Below the pieces are notes generated by a model. The model was not told the origin of the DNA, did no database searches, and saw only the letters and a program-made list of their open reading frames with translations. A DNA stretch of 64,000 nt, taken from the NCBI RefSeq assembly GCF_016412875.1, contig NZ_JAEKPD010000005.1, forward strand, positions 124,001 to 188,000, written 5' to 3'. Of the stretch, positions 9,687 to 17,899 are shown piece by piece. The DNA is from Palleronia pontilimi. Lineage in GTDB: Bacteria; Pseudomonadota; Alphaproteobacteria; Rhodobacterales; Rhodobacteraceae. Both the position numbers and the translations under genes were made by a program. The first letter of the stretch is position 1, and each line of letters begins with the position of its first letter.

Positions 9687-11480
9687 TCACTGATTTGCGG
9701 TCAGTGTTACCTTGGTTGGGGGGAGGGGTTCAATCTCGGGTCTGAGACCCAGCAGGGGGGCGGTGCGCCGGATCAGCTCGGCGGCGACGGGGACGGCCGT
9801 CCAGCCCGCCGTGCGCCGCGGCTCCGAGCCGGAATTGTCCGACGCCTCGTCCAAGGTGACGATCAGCACGTAGGCCGGGTCGCTGGCCGGAAAGACCGTC
9901 GCGAAGGTGTTGATATTCTTGTCCTTGTGGTATCCGCGCCCGTCCGATTTGACCTTGTTGGCCGTTCCGGTCTTGCCGCCCACGTCGTAGCCGGGCACCC
10001 GCCCGAAGCTGGCCGTGCCGCGCAAGACCACGTCGCGCAGCATCTTCGCGCTGGCGGCCGAAACCTCGGGCGACACGATGCGCGGACCGGGCTCGACCCG
10101 GCCGCGCTTCAGCAGCGTGGGCTTCACCAAGGTGCCGCCGTTCAGCAGCGACGCGTAGGCGCTGGCCAAATGCAGCGGCGATGCCGAGAATCCGTGCCCG
10201 TAGGACGCGGTGATGGTGACGATGTCCGACCATTGCTTCGGCACCAGCGGTTTGGCGCCGGGCGCCTCGATCAGCTCGATGGGCGTCGGCTCGAACACGC
10301 CGAGCCGGGCCAGGAATTCCTTTTGCCGCTGGGCGCCGATCTGCAAGGCCATCTTGGCGGTGCCCACGTTCGACGATTTCACGATCACATCCGTGACCGA
10401 CAGAAGAGGTCCGTAATTCTTGTTCTGGAATTCCTTGATCTTGAACCGGCCCCACTTCATCGGCGCGTTCGCATCCACCATGGTCTGCGGCCCGACCAGC
10501 CCCAGCTCCATCGCCTGCGCGGTGGTGAAGATCTTGAAGGTCGAGCCCAGCTCATAAACCCCCTGCACCGCCCGGTTGAAGAGCGGGCTGTCGGACGCAT
10601 CACCCTGGATCAACGGGCGCGGACGGTCGTTGGGATCGAAATCGGGCAGGCTGGCCATGGCGATGACTTCGCCGGTATGCACGTCCATCAGGATGCCCGC
10701 GGCGCCCTTGGCGTTCATCAGTTTCATGCCGCCATAAAGCACCTCGCGCATGGCGCTCTGCACGGTCAGGTCCAGCGAAAGCTGCAGCGGAGCGCCGCCA
10801 TTGGCCGGATCCCGCAGATAGTCGTCGAAGGCCTTTTCCACGCCCGCCACGCCGATGACTTCCGCCGAATGGACGCCTTCGCGCCCGAAGCTGGCACCCC
10901 CCAGCACATGCGCGGCCAGCTTGCCGTTGGGATAAAGCCGCATCTCGCGTGGGCCGAACAGCAGGCCGGGATCGCCGATATCGTGGACCGCCTGGCGCTG
11001 CTCGGGGCTGAGTTTCTTCTTGATCCAGATGAACTTGCGGTCGCCCGTGAAATCCTTCAGCAGCCGCGCCTCGTCCAGATCGGGGAAGATCTCGACCAGC
11101 TTGCGCGCGGCCCCCGCCTTGTCGATCATGTGCGGCGGCTGGGCATAAAGCGCATAGGTGCTCAGGTTCGTGGCCAGAAGACGGCCCCTGCGGTCGATGA
11201 TGTCGGCCCGCTGGGCCACGATGTTCGACGCGGACACGGCGGCGCGCGGCTCCATCGGCTCGGACGCGGCCATCAGGCCCATCCGCGCGCCCACGACCGA
11301 AAAGGCGCAAAAGAAGAACAGCGCCAGCACCAGCAGCCGCCCTTCGGCCCTGAGCCGGGCGCGGTCGCGCATTTCCTCGTGGCGCAGGCGCAGGTTCTCG
11401 CGCTCGATGGCGTCGGGATTCTCGCCGCGCTCGCGGGCATCCAGGATGCGGGCAAGCGGGCGCAATGGCGTGCGGATCAT
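9687..11480 (-). CDS. ftsI: Septal peptidoglycan DD-transpeptidase FtsI (penicillin-binding protein 3)
   Basis: FtsI is the class B penicillin-binding protein that cross-links septal peptidoglycan together with FtsW. The 597-residue protein has a charged cytoplasmic tail of about 47 residues, one membrane anchor at about 48-68 and a periplasmic dimerisation domain. The transpeptidase domain follows, with the three active-site motifs in order: STFK at about 312 (the serine nucleophile), SSN at about 369 and KTGT at about 502. No PASTA repeats are seen. Its start overlaps the ftsL stop by 4 bases. The long cytoplasmic tail is a little longer than in gammaproteobacterial homologues but is otherwise normal. 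Confidence 0.96.
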   Translation of the reverse strand: MIRTPLRPLARILDARERGENPDAIERENLRLRHEEMRDRARLRAEGRLLVLALFFFCAFSVVGARMGLMAASEPMEPRAAVSASNIVAQRADIIDRRGRLLATNLSTYALYAQPPHMIDKAGAARKLVEIFPDLDEARLLKDFTGDRKFIWIKKKLSPEQRQAVHDIGDPGLLFGPREMRLYPNGKLAAHVLGGASFGREGVHSAEVIGVAGVEKAFDDYLRDPANGGAPLQLSLDLTVQSAMREVLYGGMKLMNAKGAAGILMDVHTGEVIAMASLPDFDPNDRPRPLIQGDASDSPLFNRAVQGVYELGSTFKIFTTAQAMELGLVGPQTMVDANAPMKWGRFKIKEFQNKNYGPLLSVTDVIVKSSNVGTAKMALQIGAQRQKEFLARLGVFEPTPIELIEAPGAKPLVPKQWSDIVTITASYGHGFSASPLHLASAYASLLNGGTLVKPTLLKRGRVEPGPRIVSPEVSAASAKMLRDVVLRGTASFGRVPGYDVGGKTGTANKVKSDGRGYHKDKNINTFATVFPASDPAYVLIVTLDEASDNSGSEPRRTAGWTAVPVAAELIRRTAPLLGLRPEIEPLPPTKVTLTANQ

Positions 11481-11824
11481 GGCTGACCCCCTGTGCTGTC
11501 GAGCGTGATGGGATTAATGATCGGCCCCAGCGCGCGCTGTCCGGGATAGCCGATCTGCGTCACGCGGGCGAATTGCTCGGGCGTCAGCGGCAGCAGGCCC
11601 AGCCGGTCGAAGTTCAGATCGGCAAGGTCACGCAGCCGCTCGGGACGGTTCAGATACGCCCATTCGGCGCGCAGGATGGCCAGCGTCTCGCGCTCGGTGC
11701 CGATCTGCGCCTGCAGGCGGTCCACGTCCGTCAGCACCATCTGGGTCTCGAAATTCTCGGAATAGGCCCAAAAGGCCAGCGCCATGACCGCCAGGCCCGG
11801 CAGAATGAAAAGAAGTGTGCGCAT
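11477..11824 (-). CDS. ftsL: Cell division protein FtsL
   Basis: FtsL is a small bitopic divisome protein that, with FtsB and FtsQ, activates FtsWI. The 115-residue product has one N-terminal membrane segment (about residues 4-20) followed by a periplasmic region with heptad-like spacing (VDRLQAQIGTERETLAILRA, about residues 34-53) that would form the coiled coil. FtsL is poorly conserved in sequence; the identification rests on the topology, the size and the position between rsmH and ftsI. It starts 3 bases after the rsmH stop and overlaps ftsI by 4 bases. Confidence 0.85.
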   Translation of the reverse strand: MRTLLFILPGLAVMALAFWAYSENFETQMVLTDVDRLQAQIGTERETLAILRAEWAYLNRPERLRDLADLNFDRLGLLPLTPEQFARVTQIGYPGQRALGPIINPITLDSTGGQP

Positions 11825-11827
11825 GGT

Positions 11828-12823
11828 CTAGTGTCCCCCCTCCAGGTCGATCTTCGGCAGTCCCAGCCGGGTGCGATCCACCGGCCCCGCGGGCGCGTCG
11901 GTGCGGCGCGCCATCCGCAGACGCGCCGAGCGGGCCCGCGGATTGGCGCGCAACTCGGCCTCGTCCGCGGCGATTCCCTTGCTCACATCGGTGAATTGCG
12001 GTGCGGCGTCTTCGGTCGCGGGCGCGTAGCGGTTGGCATTGCCGCCCCCGCCCGAGCGCGCCTGAAAGAAGCGTTTGACCACACGATCCTCCAGCGAATG
12101 GAAGCTGACGACCGCCAGCCAGCCGCCCGGCTCCAGCGCGCGCTCGGCGGCCTCGAGCCCCTGGACGAGCTGCCCGAACTCATCGTTCACGGCGATCCTG
12201 AGCGCCTGGAAGGTGCGGGTCGCCGGATGGCTCTGTCCCGGCTTCGGCCGCGGCAGGGCGCGCTCGACAAGGCCCGCCAGCTGCCCGGTCGTGGTGATCG
12301 GCGCCTCGGCGCGCGCACGGACAATGGCCCGCGCGATCCGGCGCGAGGCACGGTCTTCGCCGTATTGATAGATGATGTCGGCCAGCCGCGATTCCTCGAC
12401 CTGCGCCACCAGATCGGCCGCCGTGGGCCCGCTATCGCCCATCCGCATGTCGAGCGGCCCGTCGCGCAGGAACGAAAATCCGCGCTGGGGCTGGTCCAGC
12501 TGCATCGACGACACGCCAAGGTCCAGCACCACGCCCTGCACCGGTCCGCCCGCCAGCGTGTCGAGATCCGAAAACGTGCCCTGCACCAGGTGCAGCCTGT
12601 CGCCGCATTCGTCGGCCCAGGAGGCCGCCAGGGCGAACACCGACGGGTCGCGATCGATGCCGATCACGCGCGCGGCACCCGCATCCAGCAGACCGCGGGC
12701 GTAGCCCCCCGCGCCGAAGGTGCCGTCGACCCAGATGCCCGAGACGGGCGCGCAATGGCTCAGGATCGGACCAAGCAGGACGGGGGTATGCGGCGGGCGG
12801 TCGTCCATGGCGCCACCGCTCAT
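11828..12823 (-). CDS. rsmH: 16S rRNA (cytosine(1402)-N(4))-methyltransferase RsmH (MraW)
   Basis: RsmH methylates N4 of C1402 in 16S rRNA using S-adenosylmethionine. The 331-residue protein has HTPVLL at the start, the SAM-binding motif [13 protein letters not shown] near residue 32 followed by GIDRDP near residue 54, [19 protein letters not shown] near residue 96, and the C-terminal [15 protein letters not shown], all characteristic of MraW. The ATG at 12823 overlaps the mraZ stop as ATGA; a second in-frame ATG at 12808 would also precede the conserved start, but the overlap favours the first. Confidence 0.96.
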   Translation of the reverse strand: MSGGAMDDRPPHTPVLLGPILSHCAPVSGIWVDGTFGAGGYARGLLDAGAARVIGIDRDPSVFALAASWADECGDRLHLVQGTFSDLDTLAGGPVQGVVLDLGVSSMQLDQPQRGFSFLRDGPLDMRMGDSGPTAADLVAQVEESRLADIIYQYGEDRASRRIARAIVRARAEAPITTTGQLAGLVERALPRPKPGQSHPATRTFQALRIAVNDEFGQLVQGLEAAERALEPGGWLAVVSFHSLEDRVVKRFFQARSGGGGNANRYAPATEDAAPQFTDVSKGIAADEAELRANPRARSARLRMARRTDAPAGPVDRTRLGLPKIDLEGGH

Positions 12824-13329
12824 TCCGCAAGGTCCAGGTTTCCACCCAGGTAGACCGACGGATCCAGGTTGGGATCCAAGTCGTCCTCGGCCCGCAGATG
12901 GTCGAGCGCCGCGTTCTCGTAGGTCTCGGGTTTGTAGATCAGGAATGTATCGCTGTTGCCGACCACGATCGCGGTATCGGTCAGACCGATCTTGTTGCGC
13001 AGGGTCGCGTTCAACACGATGCGGCCGGTATCGTCCAGCGTGACGGGCTGGACCTGGTGGGCATAGAGGCGCTGCAACTCGGCGCGCTTGCGCGATCCGC
13101 GGTCCATGCGCTGGATTTGGCGGTGGATATCCATCAGGTCCTTGACGGAATGCACTTCAAGATAGTCGCGCCGCTCGTCTCCGTATACGACGACCATGCG
13201 GGCCTGCTTGCCCTCCTCCCATTCGGGATCGTTCTTTTCCAGGAGTCGGCGAAAATCAGCGGGAACCGACAGCCGCCCTTTGCTGTCGATCTTGTTCTCG
13301 TGCAGGCCGATATACATGCCGCCGAACAA
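12820..13329 (-). CDS. mraZ: Transcriptional regulator MraZ
   Basis: MraZ is the AbrB-fold regulator that heads dcw clusters; in Escherichia coli it represses its own operon by binding TGGGN repeats. The 169-residue protein contains two SpoVT/AbrB-like halves, [14 protein letters not shown] near residue 15 and [19 protein letters not shown] near residue 100, with a longer acidic C-terminal tail than in gammaproteobacteria. The proposed start is TTG at 13329: an AGGAGA ribosome binding site lies at 13337-13342 with a 7-base gap to the TTG, whereas the next ATG, at 13317, would be 19 bases away. It is followed without a gap by rsmH. A long untranslated leader precedes it. Confidence 0.9.
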   Translation of the reverse strand: MFGGMYIGLHENKIDSKGRLSVPADFRRLLEKNDPEWEEGKQARMVVVYGDERRDYLEVHSVKDLMDIHRQIQRMDRGSRKRAELQRLYAHQVQPVTLDDTGRIVLNATLRNKIGLTDTAIVVGNSDTFLIYKPETYENAALDHLRAEDDLDPNLDPSVYLGGNLDLAE

Positions 13330-13372
13330 AGTCCCGTCTCCTATACCCTATTCCGATTCAGCCTCGTGTGCT

Positions 13373-13419
13373 AAAACGGAAAACGGCGACCGGAACTGCT
13401 GCCACTGTTCCGATCGCCG
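13373..13419 (-). terminator. Intrinsic terminator/attenuator in the mraZ leader
   Basis: On the minus strand a 13-base-pair stem (13407-13419 with 13384-13396, one G-U pair, 10-base loop) is followed directly by TTTTCCGTTTT. The end of the U-rich tract lies about 45 bases before the mraZ start codon, so it should stop part of the transcription coming from upstream and leave a free leader RNA. Confidence 0.8.
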
Positions 13420-13590
13420 CCCTCGTCCCGTTTCCGGGGTGTCCGATCGCGCGCGCCACCTGGGGGGATGTCTGCTCGCCCGCGCGCCGGATCTCGATGT
13501 CACGAAGAAGTTTGCCTGTATGAAACCTAAGCCTCTGTTTTCGTTGGACCGTTCAGATCTTTGCGTCTGCCTGTGTCCTGCTCTTCGATG
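13373..13590 (-). ncRNA. UpsM-like leader RNA upstream of mraZ (5' end approximate)
   Basis: In Rhodobacter sphaeroides the dcw cluster has an unusually long leader from which an abundant RNA of about 200 bases, UpsM, is released by partial termination ahead of mraZ. This window shows the same arrangement: a long gene-free region ahead of mraZ and a strong intrinsic terminator whose U-tract ends at about 13373. The 5' end given here is inferred only by assuming a length like that of UpsM; it would place the promoter at about 13590-13625, exactly over a set of TGGGA boxes. The sequence was not compared with UpsM, so identity is by position and architecture. Confidence 0.55.
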
Positions 13591-13594
13591 AATT

Positions 13595-13619
13595 AGGGAT
13601 CGCATGGGAAACCATGGGA
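13595..13619 (+). promoter_or_regulatory. MraZ-type TGGGN box cluster, three boxes at 10-base spacing
   Basis: AGGGA at 13595, TGGGA at 13605 and TGGGA at 13615 lie on the plus strand with exact 10-base periodicity and 5-base spacers, the arrangement bound by MraZ in Escherichia coli. The boxes read on the strand opposite to mraZ and lie about 266 bases before its start, where the UpsM-like leader is expected to begin. Binding by MraZ is an inference. Confidence 0.55.
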
Positions 13620-13929
13620 GGCAACAAAAATCTGCAGCGGCAGAGCGGATCCGCGCGCGCCCGGACTGCGCCGATGGCCGCGCAAATGGCGGATTCAGCC
13701 CCGAAAGCGCCCGATGGTGAGGTGTGGTCCTGATTTCACCACTACATATGGTGTGAGATATTTTTGCCAAAGCTGGGCAAGTTTTTTGAAATCTTGCAGC
13801 CAGGCCCCGCGTCTCGGCTGAAGCGCGCGCCCTGATGCGCCGCTCCATGTGCTCACCGCCGCATCAAAGAGCCGTCTCGAACCCGAATCCCAGACGGCAG
13901 CGCGAGTCGGGCGCAGTCTCTGCACCGAT

Positions 13930-13966
13930 TCCCATGCCGGCCCAATCGCGTTCCCATGCCGTCCCA
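13930..13966 (-). promoter_or_regulatory. Second TGGGN box cluster upstream of the mraZ leader
   Basis: On the mraZ coding strand two box pairs are visible: TGGGA at 13966-13962 and 13956-13952, then TGGGC at 13944-13940 and TGGGA at 13934-13930. Within each pair the period is 10 bases and the spacer is CGGCA both times; the pairs are 12 bases apart. They could be distal MraZ sites or could serve the divergent DUF1127 gene. Confidence 0.4.
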
Positions 13967-14172
13967 AGTCGCATAGCTCTCCGCCCGGGCCGGGCTCCGC
14001 CGCGGCGAGCGAAATGGCGGCCGCACGGATCCAGGCGGGGTTCCATGCAAATGCTGCATAGCGGCATTGCCGAGACGCCCATTGTGCAGGTGCAGCAATT
14101 TCTTAGGTTTGGGTCAACGCCAGCCGGATACCGATCCGCTGGTCACCTAGATAGACGAATGAGAGGACCGTA

Positions 14173-14391
14173 ATGGCCACTTTGACCCAGACCTCACCGA
14201 TCGCCGCCCGCCCCGGCAGGCTGAACCGTATCACGTCCGACATGCGCGCACGTTTCACGCGCTGGCAGACCTACCGCCGCACGTTCAACGAGTTGCAGGC
14301 CCTCAGCGGCCGCGAGCTGAACGATCTCGGCCTGTCGCGCTCGGCGATCCGAAGCGTCGCACTGGACGCCGCCTACGGGCATCGCGACTGA
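14173..14391 (+). CDS. DUF1127 domain-containing small protein
   Basis: This 72-residue basic protein ends in the DUF1127 (YjiS-like) signature, an arginine-rich helix followed by ALSGRELNDLGLSRSAIRSV at about residues 44-63. Small DUF1127 proteins are numerous in Rhodobacteraceae and Rhizobiales; in R. sphaeroides and Agrobacterium some take part in RNA metabolism or phosphate-linked physiology, but the role of this copy is unknown. A GAGAGGA ribosome binding site 7 bases before the ATG supports the start. It stands alone, divergent from the mraZ leader. Confidence 0.85.
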   Translation: MATLTQTSPIAARPGRLNRITSDMRARFTRWQTYRRTFNELQALSGRELNDLGLSRSAIRSVALDAAYGHRD

Positions 14392-14569
14392 ACACATGCC
14401 TTCGGCGGACGCCTGTCCGCTATGGCTCAAGGCTTCCGGCACATATAGCCGGATCAGAACGCGGCCTTTCCCAGCCTCCCTGGGGTGGTCGCGCTAAGCG
14501 ACGGGGTCGACCTCCTCCCCGGCCCCGTCGCCGCATAACCTGGGCAACAGATCGTCCGGGTGCCGCCCG

Positions 14570-14947
14570 TCAGGCGGACATGCGCGTCAGTCCGATCGCG
14601 TCGTATTCCAGAACAGCCACCAATTCCGAGATCGAGACAGGCTTGCGCAGCACGGCCGCGATGTTGGGCGCCATGCAGAACAATTCGCCACGCGCGAACA
14701 GCGACGTTCCGGTCACGATCACGACCCGACATTCGGGATTGGTATAGGTGGCCAGCGCCGCGACGCTCAGGCCGCTCTCTTCGCCCAGGCAGAGGTCCAG
14801 CACCACGGCGTCGTAGGACTTGGTCATCAATTTCTTGCGGGCCGCTTCGGCGTCACGGATCACGTCGACCTCGTGGCCTTCTTCTTCCAGCACGTCGCTC
14901 CAGATACAGCAAATGGCCGGATCATCGTCCACAACCAGCATCTTCAT
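14570..14947 (-). CDS. Single-domain response regulator (CheY-like receiver)
   Basis: The 125-residue protein is a bare receiver domain with no output domain. It has the acidic cluster VVDDDP at residues 5-10, the phospho-acceptor aspartate in VVLDLCLG near residue 51, the conserved threonine in VTGTS near residue 80 and the lysine in LRKPVS near residue 102, so it should be phosphorylatable. There is no neighbouring histidine kinase. It may act by protein-protein interaction or as a phosphate sink. An inverted repeat of 9 bases with GC-rich arms (GCGACGGGG and CCCCGTCGC), about 70 bases downstream of its stop, could help end its transcript. Confidence 0.88.
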   Translation of the reverse strand: MKMLVVDDDPAICCIWSDVLEEEGHEVDVIRDAEAARKKLMTKSYDAVVLDLCLGEESGLSVAALATYTNPECRVVIVTGTSLFARGELFCMAPNIAAVLRKPVSISELVAVLEYDAIGLTRMSA

Positions 14948-15018
14948 TTTCAGGCCCCCACACTCACGTCGCGTGACCAGTATCGCGCAGAGCCGTTAAA
15001 GAAAGTTGAAAGCGGGGC

Positions 15019-17412
15019 CTAGAACGGCACGTCGTCGGCCCGGTCGGCGTCAACCAAGAACTTGCTGACAACCTTCTTCTGGCCCGCCTTGTCAAAGCGG
15101 ATATCAAGCTTGTCGCCTTCGATGCCCGTGACCGTCCCGTAGCCGAATTTCGTATGGAAAACGCGGTCTTCCACCGTGAAGGACGATATGGCCTGCGCGT
15201 CGATCACGATATTCCGGCTCTCGGTCGGCTGGCGCATGGGGCGATTGGCGCTGCGTTCCTGCAGCCGCCGCCAACCGGGCGAATTGTAGACATCGGCGCG
15301 GCTGACACGGTCGTGCAAGTCGCTGTTCTGCGCCGCCATGATCGCGGGCGACGCGCTGGCCGCCATGCCCGCCGCACCGTAGCCGCCGCCGTAAAGTCCG
15401 GGCGGCGTCAGCACTTCCACGTGCTCGGGAGGCAACTCGTCGATGAACCGCGACGGCAGCGACGATTGCCACTGGCCATAGACCCGGCGGTTGGCGGCGA
15501 AGCTGATCGTGCACAGCCGCTCGGCCCGGGTGATGCCCACATAGGCCAGTCGGCGCTCTTCCTCGAGCCCCTTCAGACCCGATTCGTCCATGCTGCGCTG
15601 CGACGGGAACAGCCCGTCTTCCCAGCCCGGAAGGAAGACCGCCGGAAATTCCAGGCCCTTGGCGGCGTGCAGCGTCATGACGCTGATCTTCGCGCCGCCC
15701 TCTTCCGTCTCGTTGTCCATGATCAGCGCGACGTGTTCCAGGAAGCCCTGCAGGTTCTCGAACTGCTCCAGCGCCTTCACCAGTTCCTTCAGGTTTTCCA
15801 GCCGTCCCGGCGCCTCAGGCGTCTTGTCGTTCTGCCAATGCGCGGTGTAGCCAGACTCTTCCAAAATGATCTCGGCCAGCTCGATATGGCTCTGGCCGTC
15901 CTTGCGGGTCAGCTCGTGCCAGCGCGCCAGGTTGTCCACCAGCACCCGCAGCTCGGCCGCGCCCTTGCCGCCGATCCCCTTGTCGGCCAGCAGGATTCGC
16001 GCCCCGTCGATCAGCGTGGCACCATGGCTGCGCGCGGTGCGCTGGATGTTCTGCTGCGCCTTGTCGCCAAGGCCCCGCTTGGGAGTATTAACGATGCGCT
16101 CGAAGGCAAGGTCGTCATCCGGCGACACGGCGCAGCGGAAATAGGCCATGGCATCGCGGATCTCGAGCCGCTCGTAGAAACGCGGGCCCCCGATCACGCG
16201 ATAGGGCAGTCCGATGGTCAGGAACCGGTCCTCGAAGGCGCGCATCTGGTGGGACGCGCGCACCAGGATCGCCATGTCGTCCAGCGACACCGGGTCAAGC
16301 CCGCGGGTGCCGCGTTGCAGCGCCTCGACCTCTTCGCCGATCCAGCGGGCTTCTTCCTCGCCGTCCCAATGGCCGATCAGGCGCACCTTTTCGCCCTTGC
16401 TCAGATCCGTGAACAGCGTCTTGCCCAGCCGCCCCTTGTTGGCGTCGATGACACCGGCGGCGGCCGCCAGGATATGGGGGGTCGAGCGATAGTTCTGTTC
16501 CAGCCGCACCACCTTGGCGCCGGGAAAGTCCTTTTCGAACCGCAGGATGTTGCCCACCTCGGCGCCGCGCCAGCCATAGATCGACTGGTCGTCGTCGCCC
16601 ACGCAGCAGATGTTCTTGTGGCCCTGGGCCAGCAACCGCAGCCACAGGTACTGGGCCACGTTCGTGTCCTGGTATTCGTCCACCAGGATATAGCGGAACC
16701 AACGCTGGTATTGCGCCAGCACGTCCGGGTGGTCCTGGAAGATCGTCACCATGTGCAGCAGCAGGTCGCCGAAATCCACGGCGTTCAGGGTCTTCAGCCG
16801 CTCCTGGTAATAGTCGTAAAGCTCGGTGCCGCGGTGGTTGAACGCGCCCGCCTCGGCTGCGGGTACCTTGTCCGGCGTCCAGGCACGGTTCTTCCACTGG
16901 TCGATATGACCGGCCAGTTGCCGCGCGGGCCAGCGTTTTTCGTCGATGTTCTCGGCCACGATCAACTGCTTCAGCAGCCGGATTTGGTCGTCGGTGTCCA
17001 GGATGGTGAAGTTCGACTTCAGCCCCACCAGTTCGGCGTGACGGCGCAGCAGCTTCACGCAGATCGCGTGGAAGGTGCCAAGCCACGGCATCCCCTCGAC
17101 CGTCTGGCCCAACAGGTGCCCGACGCGGTTCTTCATCTCGCGCGCCGCCTTGTTGGTGAAGGTCACTGCCAGGATCTCGTTCGGGCGCGCCTTGCCCTGC
17201 GTCATCAGGTGCGCGATCCGCGCGGTCAGCGCGCGGGTCTTGCCGGTGCCCGCCCCCGCCAGCATCAGCACTGGGCCATCCAGCGTCTCGACGGCTTCGC
17301 GCTGGGCGGGGTTCAGGCCGTCCAGATAGGGCGCCGGACGCGCCGCCATGGCCTGCTGCGACAGCGGCGTGGCCGCCGCCTCGAAGGCGTCGTGTTCGTC
17401 GAAACTGCTCAT
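15019..17412 (-). CDS. uvrD: ATP-dependent 3'-5' DNA helicase UvrD/PcrA
   Basis: This superfamily 1A helicase acts in mismatch and nucleotide-excision repair and in clearing RecA or RNA polymerase from DNA. The 797-residue protein has the Walker A motif GAGTGKT near residue 53, motif Ia TFTNKAAREM near residue 85, Walker B VDEYQDTN near residue 245, motif III GDDDQSIYGWRGA near residue 270, motif IV LEQNYRST near residue 300, motif V MTLHAAKGLE near residue 575 and motif VI EEERRLAYVGITRA near residue 610. The C-terminal 60 residues form the Tudor-like segment (VFHTKFGYGTV) typical of PcrA/UvrD. It stands alone on the minus strand between the receiver gene and the divergent membrane protein gene. 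Confidence 0.96.
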   Translation of the reverse strand: MSSFDEHDAFEAAATPLSQQAMAARPAPYLDGLNPAQREAVETLDGPVLMLAGAGTGKTRALTARIAHLMTQGKARPNEILAVTFTNKAAREMKNRVGHLLGQTVEGMPWLGTFHAICVKLLRRHAELVGLKSNFTILDTDDQIRLLKQLIVAENIDEKRWPARQLAGHIDQWKNRAWTPDKVPAAEAGAFNHRGTELYDYYQERLKTLNAVDFGDLLLHMVTIFQDHPDVLAQYQRWFRYILVDEYQDTNVAQYLWLRLLAQGHKNICCVGDDDQSIYGWRGAEVGNILRFEKDFPGAKVVRLEQNYRSTPHILAAAAGVIDANKGRLGKTLFTDLSKGEKVRLIGHWDGEEEARWIGEEVEALQRGTRGLDPVSLDDMAILVRASHQMRAFEDRFLTIGLPYRVIGGPRFYERLEIRDAMAYFRCAVSPDDDLAFERIVNTPKRGLGDKAQQNIQRTARSHGATLIDGARILLADKGIGGKGAAELRVLVDNLARWHELTRKDGQSHIELAEIILEESGYTAHWQNDKTPEAPGRLENLKELVKALEQFENLQGFLEHVALIMDNETEEGGAKISVMTLHAAKGLEFPAVFLPGWEDGLFPSQRSMDESGLKGLEEERRLAYVGITRAERLCTISFAANRRVYGQWQSSLPSRFIDELPPEHVEVLTPPGLYGGGYGAAGMAASASPAIMAAQNSDLHDRVSRADVYNSPGWRRLQERSANRPMRQPTESRNIVIDAQAISSFTVEDRVFHTKFGYGTVTGIEGDKLDIRFDKAGQKKVVSKFLVDADRADDVPF

Positions 17413-17509
17413 GGGTCCCTTCTAGCGCGATCCCGGCCCCTTGGGAAGCCGGGTGTTCCACCTTCGTTCCGGTCTGTTCGCGGCGAAATGGTCGCGCTAG
17501 GGTCGCGCC

Positions 17510-17899
17510 ATGATCGATGCGCTGATCTTTGCCGCGGTAGGCGGGCTGGCGATCCCCCTGGGCGGGGCGCTGGCGCTGGCGCTCGACCGGACGGCTGACC
17601 CAATGGAGCCGTGGGGGTACGGCGCCGTGGCGCTCGGCGGCGTTGCGCTGCTGGCAATCTTCGCGGCCATTGCCCCGCCGGGCCCGTTGGCCGCGGCCAT
17701 CGGCCACGTGCTGCTGGCCGGGCGCGACGTGATCCTCGGCCTGCTCATGCTCTTCGCCGCGGGCGGGATCCTGTACCTGGTGTTCGAAGACGTGGCACCC
17801 GGCGCACCCGCGCGGGGGTCGGTCCTGCCGCCCTTGGGCGCGGTCGCGGGGTTCGGGCTGAGCCTTGCGGGCCACCTGGCACGACGAGGTGCGGGATGA
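17510..17899 (+). CDS. Small integral membrane protein, function unknown
   Basis: The 129-residue protein is made of four hydrophobic segments (about residues 5-25, 37-58, 63-88 and 104-122) separated by short loops, with several conserved-looking glycines (VGGLAIPLGGALAL). The overall style resembles part of a ZIP-type metal transporter, but it is far shorter and lacks the histidine-rich loop, so no function is assigned. Its stop overlaps the start of the following hydroxy-acid oxidase gene as ATGA, so the two are co-translated. Confidence 0.7.
   Translation: MIDALIFAAVGGLAIPLGGALALALDRTADPMEPWGYGAVALGGVALLAIFAAIAPPGPLAAAIGHVLLAGRDVILGLLMLFAAGGILYLVFEDVAPGAPARGSVLPPLGAVAGFGLSLAGHLARRGAG

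Larger units (their letters stand above)
13330..14172. other. Gene-free 843-base region between mraZ and the DUF1127 gene
   Basis: No open frame here has protein-like composition or a ribosome binding site. The region holds the mraZ ribosome binding site (13337-13342), the leader terminator, the inferred leader RNA and both TGGGN clusters. It also has an imperfect inverted repeat TCACC...GGTGTGA at 13736-13756. The ribosome binding site of the DUF1127 gene, GAGAGGA, lies just before 14173. Confidence 0.6.

Noticed and set aside
13736-13756. Inverted repeat TCACC...GGTGTGA as a regulator site
   Set aside because: The arms are short and imperfect, and no second copy is seen in the window; it could be chance.
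13835-14173. A 112-codon plus-strand frame ahead of the DUF1127 gene
   Set aside because: It is proline- and arginine-rich without domain features, has no ribosome binding site, and covers the TGGGN boxes.
17510-17899. ZIP-family metal transporter
   Set aside because: Only four membrane segments and no histidine-rich loop or metal-binding helix; the likeness is limited to hydrophobic glycine-rich segments.
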